Shown piece after piece: positions 1-7,291 of a stretch of DNA of 64,000 bases. Under the pieces are notes generated by a model. That model was not told the origin of the DNA, made no database searches, and saw only the letters and a list, made by a program, of their open reading frames with translations. The position numbers and the translations under genes are program-made. Source of the DNA: CAMCXE01 sp036520615. Lineage in GTDB: Bacteria; Pseudomonadota; Gammaproteobacteria; Pseudomonadales; Cellvibrionaceae. The DNA lies in NCBI GenBank assembly GCA_036520615.1, contig DATDJI010000079.1, positions 1 through 64,000 of the forward strand. The letters run 5' to 3'. Within the stretch, counting starts at the first letter, position 1. Every line of letters starts with the position of its first letter.

Positions 1-62
1 GTCAGGTCTTTTTCAGGAAGGAAAGGTATTACGAGTTCCCATTGCTGTTTTGTGAGCTCCAC
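1..62 (-). CDS. Transposase N-terminus (IS5-like), partial
   Basis: From a GTG at 62 the minus strand reads VELTKQQWELVIPFLPEKDL, which matches the 'LTxxQWELxxPLLP' opening of IS5-family transposases. GGAG lies six bases before this GTG, supporting it as the start. An ATG at 96 is in another frame and stops within 30 codons, so it is less likely, although a one-base change would join the two frames. Only about 20 residues lie in the window, so activity and completeness cannot be judged. Confidence 0.5.
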   Translation of the reverse strand, partial: MELTKQQWELVIPFLPEKDL

Positions 63-138
63 CGACCGCTCCGGTAATCTGTTGTTTTAACGGCATTTTA
101 AGAGATAGTTAATAAAAAATCATTTTTGAGATAGGCTC
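1..138 (-). mobile_element. IS5-family-like insertion sequence, 5' end only
   Basis: On the minus strand the element seems to begin at 138 with GAGCCTATCTCAAAAATG, which resembles the tips of the IS427 group of IS5 (from memory). It is preceded by a CTAG-like context at 137-142, matching that group's YTAR/TA target preference. About 75 bases inside the tip a transposase-like frame opens and runs off the left window edge. The other end is outside the window, so the inverted-repeat partner and target duplication cannot be checked. The family name is inference. Confidence 0.5.
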
Positions 139-142
139 TAGA

Positions 143-169
143 CAAAAAAAACCCGGCTTGCGCCGGGTT
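143..169 (-). terminator. Rho-independent terminator of the GH5 gene
   Basis: On the minus strand an 8-bp perfect GC-rich stem (AACCCGGC / GCCGGGTT, 150-157 with 162-169) with a 4-base loop is followed by eight T. It lies just after the GH5 stop codon and only about 5 bp from the apparent IS tip. Confidence 0.85.
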
Positions 170-176
170 AAGATAA

Positions 177-2660
177 CTAAATTTTGTCAAAGCGCCAGAG
201 TTTGTTGTCTGCTCCGTTACAGTCACTTTGCACAATCCGTGTTCCGTTTCCGGTACTGTAATTTTGCACTTCTAGACATTTACCGCTGGCCACATTTTGG
301 ATTTGATAGAAGCCGTTGTTGCTTAACAATCTCCAGTTTTGGTTAGCTTGATGACTGCAGGTGTATTGTTGAACATAAGTACCACTGTTGCCGGTGCCGT
401 TTGGAATGTCTAAACATTGATATGAATTCAGGGCATAAATCATGAAGTTGCCATTTTCAGCCGATACTCCCCACTTTTGATTGTTGTTTCCGTTGTAATC
501 GTATTGCTGAATTTGTGCACCGGGGGTTGAGCTGCTAGCTACTACATCTAAGCTCTTGCCGCTGAGTTTACTGCTGACTTTATAGTTGCTACCGGAAATT
601 ATTGCACTAGCGCTGGTACTGGTCTGAGAAGCCGCTGTGGTGGTCAGTTTGCCTGCTATCCCTTGGCTGTAGCTTAGGGAGTTGCTGGTGTCGGTAACTT
701 TGATCCAATAATAGTAGGTGGTACCCGCTTGTACATTGGTGTCGGTGTAGCTGGTGATAGCGGCGCCATAACCATTTAAACGCGCTGCTCCATTGACATC
801 ACTGTCGGTATCACGAAGTACTTCGTACTGCATAACATTGATGTTACTCGAAGACCAGTTAAGTACGATGCGAGAGCCATCCGCGCTGGTAGTTAGGGCA
901 ACTGACTTAGTCGCTGTAGCACCTGTGCTCGAAGAGCTGGAACTGGAAGAACTCGAACTTGATGAACTTGAACTAGAAGTTGAAGAACTGGAGCTTGATG
1001 AGCTTGGCTCTCCAGTGCTCGAAGAACTTGAACTCGAAGAACTTGAGCTAGTAGCGCCAGTGCTAGACGAACTTGAGCTGGAAGAACTTGAAGAGCTTGA
1101 ACTAGAGGAACTTGAAGAGCTTGAACTAGAGGAACTTGAAGAGCTGGAGCTGGTGTTAGGAGTGGTGCTAGCAGTTGGTCTATCAAAATATGCCTTTAAC
1201 CAGCGGCCAGGTGCGGTCAAATCGGCGTCTGCCCATGGGCCGGAAAGTGGAGCAGTAGGGGCTAAAATCGATGAGGCTTCATCTTTGTTGCCAAGCGACC
1301 AGTTGATCCAACTTAAGCCTTTCAGATTCATAAAATCCATCCATTGTTGGGCAACAACCATATCATTTCGTGAAGTGCCTACATCTGATGAGCCCCATTC
1401 TGAAACATAAATAGCAAGGCCTGCGTTCAGGGCTGTCTGCACTTTATTTTTCATTGTGTTGATATCGTGAGTGGCGGCATAAAAGTGGAACGCGTACATA
1501 ACGTTGCTGAAAGCTAAAGGGTCTTGCGCAGCAGCATCTACATCTTGGCTCCAGTTAGGTGTACCAACAATAACTACACCGTCAGGGTCAATTTGGCGAA
1601 TTGCAGTGATAACGGTATTAGCATAGGGCTTGATGCCTGATGACCAACTAACGCTCACAGGCTCGTTACAAATTTCATAAATAATATTCGGTAAATTGCC
1701 GTAGCGTCGGGCGATGTCGGTAAAAAATTGTGTGGCTTCTGCGGTGTATTTGCCTGGAGTATTGTGAATATGCCAATCCACTAATACATAAATACCTGCG
1801 TTTACAGCATCGGCAATGGCCATATCCAAGCGTTGCATCATGGCCAATTTATCCGCTGTATAACCACCCCAATAATCAGAAGAATCGGTAGGGGCAAAGT
1901 CTTCAATATACATAGCTAGGCGTACGGCTTCAGCGCCAAAAAATTCTGCGCTGTAGGGAATAGTTTGGCTGCCAACTAATGGAAACCACTGTAAGCCATG
2001 CGCGCTTACACCCTGCAATTGTACAGGCTGGTTGTTTTTATCCAGCAATTTACCGCCGCTTACGCGTAATTGACCGTATTTTTCCACAGCATTTGATTTA
2101 TAAGGGTTGGCAACATTAGGAGTTGCCTCTGCATCACCTGTAGTGCTGGGAACGAAGGTGGAATTATTCGTAAGCAAAATTTTATCTAATTGCACATTTG
2201 GCCCGCCTTCGCGTTGTGCTAAATAAACGGTATGCATGCCTGCGGTAAATGTGCCGGTATAACCAGAATCGCTCCAGCCCCAAGTGGTCAATGCAGGAGT
2301 CGCCTGCCAGCGAGTCCAAGCGCTGTTATCATTTAAATTGCTGTTGTCTTTGCTGATATCAAATGGTCGAGTGCCGGAGGGAGAGCGCATTCTGGCCCAA
2401 AGTTTATAGGTGCCGGCTTCTGGAATATAAACTGAATAAGAAATTTTACCTGCGCCATCATTACGTGTGGTGTAGTCAGGCCATTTCCATGAAGCCAAAT
2501 AAATTTTTTGCGAGGCCCCTGGATCGGATTTAACGACAATGGGATTGTACTCAGCACCGGATTCCGCCTCCATCCAAATGAAGCGATCAGCGGCAAATAC
2601 AGCAGCTGAGCTAAAAATGCCGAGTGCGGTAAATATACCTTTGGAAAGTTTTGCAATCAT
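177..2660 (-). CDS. Secreted multimodular GH5 cellulase
   Basis: Predicted extracellular endo-beta-1,4-glucanase of 827 residues. Modules in order: signal peptide (1-23, AVFAA cut); a beta-sandwich carbohydrate-binding region (about 27-165, CBM6/35-like); a GH5 barrel (about 195-490) with acid/base Glu333 in CNEP and nucleophile Glu421 in VSEWG; serine-rich linkers (about 503-620) broken by TGA and TGEP; an FN3-like domain (about 625-710); and a C-terminal beta-trefoil (about 715-827) with three QxW-type motifs (QKW, QNW, KLW), as in ricin-B/CBM13. The linker style is typical of Cellvibrio and Saccharophagus enzymes. It is monocistronic with a strong terminator. The start precedes the signal peptide, though the ribosome site (AGTAGG) is weak. 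GH5 is secure; exact substrate is inferred from the subfamily-2-like motifs. Confidence 0.92.
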   Translation of the reverse strand: MIAKLSKGIFTALGIFSSAAVFAADRFIWMEAESGAEYNPIVVKSDPGASQKIYLASWKWPDYTTRNDGAGKISYSVYIPEAGTYKLWARMRSPSGTRPFDISKDNSNLNDNSAWTRWQATPALTTWGWSDSGYTGTFTAGMHTVYLAQREGGPNVQLDKILLTNNSTFVPSTTGDAEATPNVANPYKSNAVEKYGQLRVSGGKLLDKNNQPVQLQGVSAHGLQWFPLVGSQTIPYSAEFFGAEAVRLAMYIEDFAPTDSSDYWGGYTADKLAMMQRLDMAIADAVNAGIYVLVDWHIHNTPGKYTAEATQFFTDIARRYGNLPNIIYEICNEPVSVSWSSGIKPYANTVITAIRQIDPDGVVIVGTPNWSQDVDAAAQDPLAFSNVMYAFHFYAATHDINTMKNKVQTALNAGLAIYVSEWGSSDVGTSRNDMVVAQQWMDFMNLKGLSWINWSLGNKDEASSILAPTAPLSGPWADADLTAPGRWLKAYFDRPTASTTPNTSSSSSSSSSSSSSSSSSSSSSSSSSSSSSSTGATSSSSSSSSSSSTGEPSSSSSSSSTSSSSSSSSSSSSSSSSSTGATATKSVALTTSADGSRIVLNWSSSNINVMQYEVLRDTDSDVNGAARLNGYGAAITSYTDTNVQAGTTYYYWIKVTDTSNSLSYSQGIAGKLTTTAASQTSTSASAIISGSNYKVSSKLSGKSLDVVASSSTPGAQIQQYDYNGNNNQKWGVSAENGNFMIYALNSYQCLDIPNGTGNSGTYVQQYTCSHQANQNWRLLSNNGFYQIQNVASGKCLEVQNYSTGNGTRIVQSDCNGADNKLWRFDKI

Positions 2661-3381
2661 GGAAAACCTACTTAGTGATTGATGAATTTGGTCTCAGTGA
2701 TTGGATAATACTCGTACATTTTTTAATCCGCAAAAAATGATCTGGTAGAAAAGTATGGGTTTTTGCTGAATGAAACGGCTTAAGTTAGGCGGGAATTTGG
2801 CTTATTAAATTTATATCTTTTGCCCGTTTAGAACGCGTCAAATTATTGTCCTCGCAACTTAGCAAAGAGTTATAAAAGAAATCCACTTATACGCAGATTC
2901 GATTTTTTATACATAAAACAATTTTTGGCGCCATAAATCTCTTTTGGCCATATATAAGAGCGAAAGCCTATTTAATAACTCGATTTTATTAGAAATTCTA
3001 ATGTTCGCTAAAACGGTCTAACGCCAGGCAATATTTTTTAGTATTTGTGACCCGGTTGATTGGCGCGACAGTTGCCAAAGCGATTGGCTTAAGAAAATGC
3101 AGTGATGATTCGAGTTGACATTCAAAAATGCAAATGGCTTGATCGACTTGAAAAAAACGTTTTAGGGTATAAGAAATTGAATTTCTATATTTTTAATGGG
3201 GGAGAATTTTTAATGCAGAGAATGGAGCGCGTTGTGCTAATTGCGTATTGTTTAGGAGTATGAAGAACGTATCCGCCTTTAAAAATTGCTAAAACTGGCA
3301 AGCAGCAAGACCTGTTAGAGACATTTAACCGGACTTAAACAAGTAATGAAGTTTTTAGAGCTCGATGCCGCAGGGATAACT

Positions 3382-3435
3382 AGGCTTTATAAGACGAAAA
3401 GGCTTTACAGGATGAAAAGGCTTTAGGTGGAGAGA
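3382..3435 (+). repeat. 18-bp tandem repeat, about 2.5 copies
   Basis: Units begin AGGCTTTA at 3382, 3400 and 3418. Units 1 and 2 share 15 of 18 bases (AGGCTTTA-A-GA-GAAA pattern). The third keeps the first 8 bases and then diverges. It lies downstream of bepA and well upstream of the GH5 gene. Confidence 0.7.
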
Positions 3436-3478
3436 GGGGCTGTTAGATGTTGAAACAATCCCAGTACGGAAATTAAAA

Positions 3479-3522
3479 GCCCAAATAACATTTTATCTGG
3501 GAGCATGCGGCGTTATTTGGGC
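3479..3522 (-). terminator. Probable bepA terminator
   Basis: An 11-bp perfect inverted repeat (GCCCAAATAAC at 3479-3489, GTTATTTGGGC at 3512-3522) with a 22-base loop starts 18 bases after the bepA stop. On the minus strand it is followed by TTTTAATTT. The large loop makes it less classical. Confidence 0.6.
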
Positions 3523-3540
3523 ATGCTTAGCGGCCTATGA

Positions 3541-5004
3541 TCAGCTGAGCTTTTCGCGCTGCATGGTCTTAACGTCAATCAGACGCTGTTCAATACGCGA
3601 GCGGCTTTGAAAGTCATTGCCTACCAATTTTAGTGCGTTGCGCAGCTGAATCTCTGCTTTGTCGTAAATCCCGTGCAAAATAAAATATTCAGCGCGGGCC
3701 TTGTGTACTTCTAAAATGTGGCCGGCAAGGCCATGCACTTCAGCAAGCAGATACCAGGTGTAGGCATTTTTGGGTTTTATTTTTACATATTCCTGTAATA
3801 GCTTTTCACAATCGGCGTAGCGGGAATTTTCCATTAATAGTTCAGCCAAGCGAATGCTAAACAATTGATTGTGCGGCTGGGATTTAAGTGCGTTTTCCAG
3901 TATCGCAACCGCTTGAGCGCTTTGGTCGCTTTTAGCCGCAATATCAGCTTGTGCCACAATTAATGATGGCAAAGTTGGATAATCTTTTTGTAATTCCACT
4001 AAAACATTTTTAGCTTTTTCTGTTTGGTTGGATTGAATTAATGCCAATAATAAACCGTAGCGCGCGGTAAGAGAGGAAAGCGTTGTACCTTTTAATTCTT
4101 CGCTAAAGCGTTTAACCGCAAATTGTGGGCTCTCTTCTATTTGTAAAATTGCCCGCGCTTTGGCAATTTGAAAATCAACATCAAGCGAAGGTGGCCGTTT
4201 AGGGTATCGATCAGCCCGGCTGCGTGAATCGGCAATACGACTTTCCGTGAGTGGATGCGTTAATAAAAATTCCGGGACGCGAGTGCGGTAACGAGCGTTG
4301 CTCTGCATTACTTCGAACATGTCCGGCATGGAATCAGCCGGATACCCAGCAAATACAAGTGTTTCCATGCCGATCCGGTCCGCCTCTTGTTCCATATCAC
4401 GGCTAAAGCGCAGGCGTGCATCCAAGACGCCAGCTTGGGCTGCGGTAATGGCGGCCATCCCTGCATCGGCCCCCGCGGTAGCGCCCAATATAATTCCGCC
4501 GATCATACCCACTAGGCCTGCCATATTGGCTTTAGCTTGTTTTTGCTGTGAGCGAATAAAGTGGCGTTGGCTTAGATGCGCAAGCTCATGGGATAAAATG
4601 GATGCCAGCTGGGCCTCGCTCTGCGCTATCAGAAAAGTCCCTGTATTAACACCAACGATGCCGCCTGGAGCGGCAAAAGCATTGAGGTTTTTATCGTCGA
4701 TGACCAAAAGCTCAAGGCGTTTATCTTTAACGGCACTATAGGTTACGAGTTTTTGTAAGAGAGCTTCTAAATAAACTTCATAGAAAGGGTCATTGGAGAT
4801 AGGCAAGTTAGAGCGGTAGATCCGCAGAACTTTTTGGCCTAACTCATATTCATCGGCGGGAGACATCATACCGCCGCCAGCGTCCCCCAAATCCGGTATC
4901 TGTAGTTCCTGGGCCTTTGCGCTTGCGGCGCACGCTATAAAAAAAACAGTTAAGGCGGCGCGTACATATGAAGTGAGGCGAAAGGAAAACAACTGTGATA
5001 TCAC
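3541..5004 (-). CDS. bepA: Periplasmic M48 metalloprotease, BepA-like
   Basis: 487 residues. A signal peptide (1-31, ending AKAQE) is followed by an M48 zinc protease domain with HELAH (His139, Glu140, His143) and a downstream EQEAD motif (Glu205, Asp209) giving the third ligand. A glycine-rich hydrophobic stretch lies at about 160-190. TPR-like helices fill about 290-480. This matches BepA (YfgC), which degrades or assists stalled outer-membrane proteins such as LptD at the BAM complex. Translation appears to start at GTG (5004), as no nearby ATG keeps the signal peptide. It is divergent from a TusA-like gene and a permease, the same trio as PA1005-PA1007 in Pseudomonas. Confidence 0.9.
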   Translation of the reverse strand: MISQLFSFRLTSYVRAALTVFFIACAASAKAQELQIPDLGDAGGGMMSPADEYELGQKVLRIYRSNLPISNDPFYEVYLEALLQKLVTYSAVKDKRLELLVIDDKNLNAFAAPGGIVGVNTGTFLIAQSEAQLASILSHELAHLSQRHFIRSQQKQAKANMAGLVGMIGGIILGATAGADAGMAAITAAQAGVLDARLRFSRDMEQEADRIGMETLVFAGYPADSMPDMFEVMQSNARYRTRVPEFLLTHPLTESRIADSRSRADRYPKRPPSLDVDFQIAKARAILQIEESPQFAVKRFSEELKGTTLSSLTARYGLLLALIQSNQTEKAKNVLVELQKDYPTLPSLIVAQADIAAKSDQSAQAVAILENALKSQPHNQLFSIRLAELLMENSRYADCEKLLQEYVKIKPKNAYTWYLLAEVHGLAGHILEVHKARAEYFILHGIYDKAEIQLRNALKLVGNDFQSRSRIEQRLIDVKTMQREKLS

Positions 5005-5251
5005 AAGTAAATTACGCTCTATTTATGCCACGGGGAGGATTATGGCTTTAGTCATTAAAAACTGCAGTTGAGGAACATTGCGGTGGCCAGCGTGTAAACT
5101 AGCAGACTGTTTTTACCGTCAGCAGCCTGCCGTACTGTTTAATGCGGCTAACTATATCGCTAGCAGATATTGCTAGTTTAGAAGCTTTAGCAACGCCTTA
5201 ACAGCGCAGATGGACATCCTTGTGCCCCAGTTAGTTTCGATTGAGTCAGAT

Positions 5252-5506
5252 ATGCCCTTTAGTACCTATCCCACACCCGCTTTGATTGTTGATGCCCGCG
5301 AGCTTGCGTGTCCTCTGCCGCTATTGAAGGCTAAACAAGGGCTGCATCAGATACAGGTGGGGCAATACTTGCTTGTGTGGGCTACAGACAGAGGTTCTGT
5401 GCGTGATTTTCAGACTTATACACAATTAAGCGAGCACGAATTAGTACATTTTCACGAAGATCAAAACACATTTGGGTATTTGCTACGCAAAGGGCAGAAG
5501 ACATGA
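5252..5506 (+). CDS. TusA-like sulfur-carrier family protein
   Basis: 84 residues from the ATG at 5252, matching the usual TusA length of about 80; an in-frame ATG at 5210 would add 14 unconserved residues. The family CPxP motif is present as ACPLPLLKA (Cys20), the residue that carries persulfide sulfur. Its stop overlaps the next gene by 4 bases (ATGA), so the two are translationally coupled. The position between bepA and an AI-2E permease matches the Pseudomonas protein PA1006, linked to molybdenum homeostasis rather than to canonical TusA tRNA thiolation (established for that protein; transferred here by synteny). Confidence 0.85.
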   Translation: MPFSTYPTPALIVDARELACPLPLLKAKQGLHQIQVGQYLLVWATDRGSVRDFQTYTQLSEHELVHFHEDQNTFGYLLRKGQKT

Positions 5507-6573
5507 AAATAATTATTGCTCAGTGGGTTAACCGCTATTTAGCCCATGAAGAAGCGGTTGTGGTATTGGCAATTACCGGTTTGGCAGTATTGGCACTGTT
5601 ATTTTTGGGCGATGTTATCGCACCCATTGTCACTGCGGTTGTACTTGCTTTTTTATTACAGGGAGTGATGAATGGACTAGAGCGCCTAGGCTTAAATCAC
5701 AGTATTTCTGTGCTCGTCAGTTTTAGTTTATTGCTCGGTACAATAGGGATGGGCTTTTTTGTGTTATTGCCAAGTTTGTGGGATCAAAGCTTAAATTTAG
5801 TGCAGGAGCTGCCCAGTATGATGACGCGAGCCCATGCAACATTAATTCATTTATCGCGGCGTTTTCCGCAATTTATTACGCAGGATCAATTTAGCCGATT
5901 AAGCGGCGCCGTCGCTGGGGATATGGCTCATTTAGGGCAAACGTTAGTAAGTTATTCGCTGGCTCAGTTTGGCGTGTTATTAGGGCTTTTTGTTTATCTA
6001 ATTTTAGTGCCCACGATGGCATTTTTTTTATTAAAAGATAAAACCATTATTCTTCGCTGGTTAAGCGGATTTTTACCCGATGAGCGCCCTGTACTTGCGC
6101 GTATTTGGTTAGAGGTAAATCAACAAATCGCCAATTATGTGCGCGGTAAATGTGTGCAGGTAATCGTGGTCAGCGCCGCCTGCTCGCTGTCCTTTGGGCT
6201 TTTGGGGTTGAATTATGCATTGTTGCTAGGCGTATGTATGGGGATTTCGGTCATTATTCCGTATCTCGGTGCTGTGTTAGTAAGCCTGCCGGTTTTCTTG
6301 GTGGGTTATGTGCAGTGGGGTTGGAGTGATTCCTGGTTTTATTTATTAGGCACGGTAGCTCTTGTTCACGCGCTAGACGGCAATGTTTTAGTGCCGTTGT
6401 TATTTTCCAATGCGGTTAAAATGCATCCCTTGGCGATTATTATTGCTATTTTGTTTTTTGGCAGCGTGTTGGGCATCTGGGGGGTATTTTTTGCAATTCC
6501 GCTTGCCACCCTGGTCAATGCAATTTTGCGCGCCTGGCCGGTGGTGAAAGTCTCGGTTGAGTTGCAGCCATAA
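5503..6573 (+). CDS. AI-2E family transporter / PerM-like permease
   Basis: 356-residue inner-membrane protein with the usual AI-2E family layout: paired N-terminal helices (about 18-90), a soluble central segment (about 95-150), then helices at about 150-180 and 205-345. The family-typical PxxGAVLVSLP-like segment appears as IPYLGAVLVSLP. It overlaps the TusA-like gene by four bases. Transport substrate is unknown; family members have been tied to autoinducer export or Na+/H+ antiport. No function beyond membrane transport can be read from the sequence. Confidence 0.85.
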   Translation: MKIIIAQWVNRYLAHEEAVVVLAITGLAVLALLFLGDVIAPIVTAVVLAFLLQGVMNGLERLGLNHSISVLVSFSLLLGTIGMGFFVLLPSLWDQSLNLVQELPSMMTRAHATLIHLSRRFPQFITQDQFSRLSGAVAGDMAHLGQTLVSYSLAQFGVLLGLFVYLILVPTMAFFLLKDKTIILRWLSGFLPDERPVLARIWLEVNQQIANYVRGKCVQVIVVSAACSLSFGLLGLNYALLLGVCMGISVIIPYLGAVLVSLPVFLVGYVQWGWSDSWFYLLGTVALVHALDGNVLVPLLFSNAVKMHPLAIIIAILFFGSVLGIWGVFFAIPLATLVNAILRAWPVVKVSVELQP

Positions 6574-7291
6574 TGGCGCAACCGGTCAAATATTGCGCTG
6601 CCGCGCAGATAATTAAGCTGTACGCATGTCGCTGTTTTGGCACGTAAAATCCGTTATTTTCAGCGGTAGATTCTCAGTGTAAAGCGATTAAAATACCGAT
6701 ACCTTTATTACATTCTCAATGGAGTTTAATGCGCGTCATTATCTAGAAACCGCTTGTTATAGCGCGTAAAAGTTCATTTGCTCGTGGTTGCACTTTGCCA
6801 TTGGCAAGCGTCACATACCGCTGAATAGCCCAGGTATTTCCTGTTAATTACACCCTCTAAAACCGCGCCTAACTCCCATCCAACCCGCGCCAATGCTGCA
6901 TTGCAGCTTGGGTGTCCTGCTAGATTAATCAAAAGTGAGTGTGTAGAATCGCCCGCGCCTTGCCTAGCCTGGGATTAACCTTAGTTGCATGGGAAGCAGC
7001 AGGGGTGTTGTAAGTAATCAGTGTTAACACATTCGGTGCCTGCTGCAGGTGTTAGCAGTAGATATATATCGGCGCAAGTGTGATTATTTTTTTAATCACT
7101 CCCGTCTTAAGCGGATTTCCATTATTTGATCTATCCGACTACATGATTCAGTCGCTGCGCAGCGGTAATTAACTGTGCTGAAGGAACATGGTTTCATTGT
7201 AAAACAGCGCTTTTATTGGCGTGTTTTATTTTTAACGATTAATTCCAATCACCTATGCGCACATCCCCGCGCAGAAGAAGAGGAGGCTTTA
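6574..7291. other. Intergenic region upstream of aceE
   Basis: About 720 bp before the aceE start. An open frame continues upstream of aceE to 7175, but the strong ribosome-binding site at 7279-7286 places translation at 7292. A small inverted repeat near 7079-7105 (GTGATTA ... TAATCAC) might be regulatory. I see no PdhR-box-like palindrome and no RNA gene. Confidence 0.6.

Larger units (their letters stand above)
2661..3540. other. Intergenic region upstream of GH5 gene
   Basis: This is 880 bp, AT-rich next to the GH5 start. It should contain the GH5 promoter, but I cannot pick one with confidence. It also holds an 18-bp tandem repeat (3382-3435) and the likely bepA terminator (3479-3522). 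A 16-codon ORF after a purine-rich GGGGGAGA near 3200 is too short to call. No RNA gene was recognised. Confidence 0.6.

Noticed and set aside
893..1186. Minus-strand 97-codon ORF rich in Leu, Gln, Ala and Val
   Set aside because: Out-of-frame reading of the GH5 serine linker.
793..1410. Plus-strand 205-codon ORF rich in Leu and Glu
   Set aside because: It is the complement of the serine linkers and flanking GH5 sequence; no ribosome site and no family similarity.
7175..7291. Upstream extension of aceE by 39 residues
   Set aside because: The strong ribosome site at 7279-7286 and the family N-terminus support ATG 7292.
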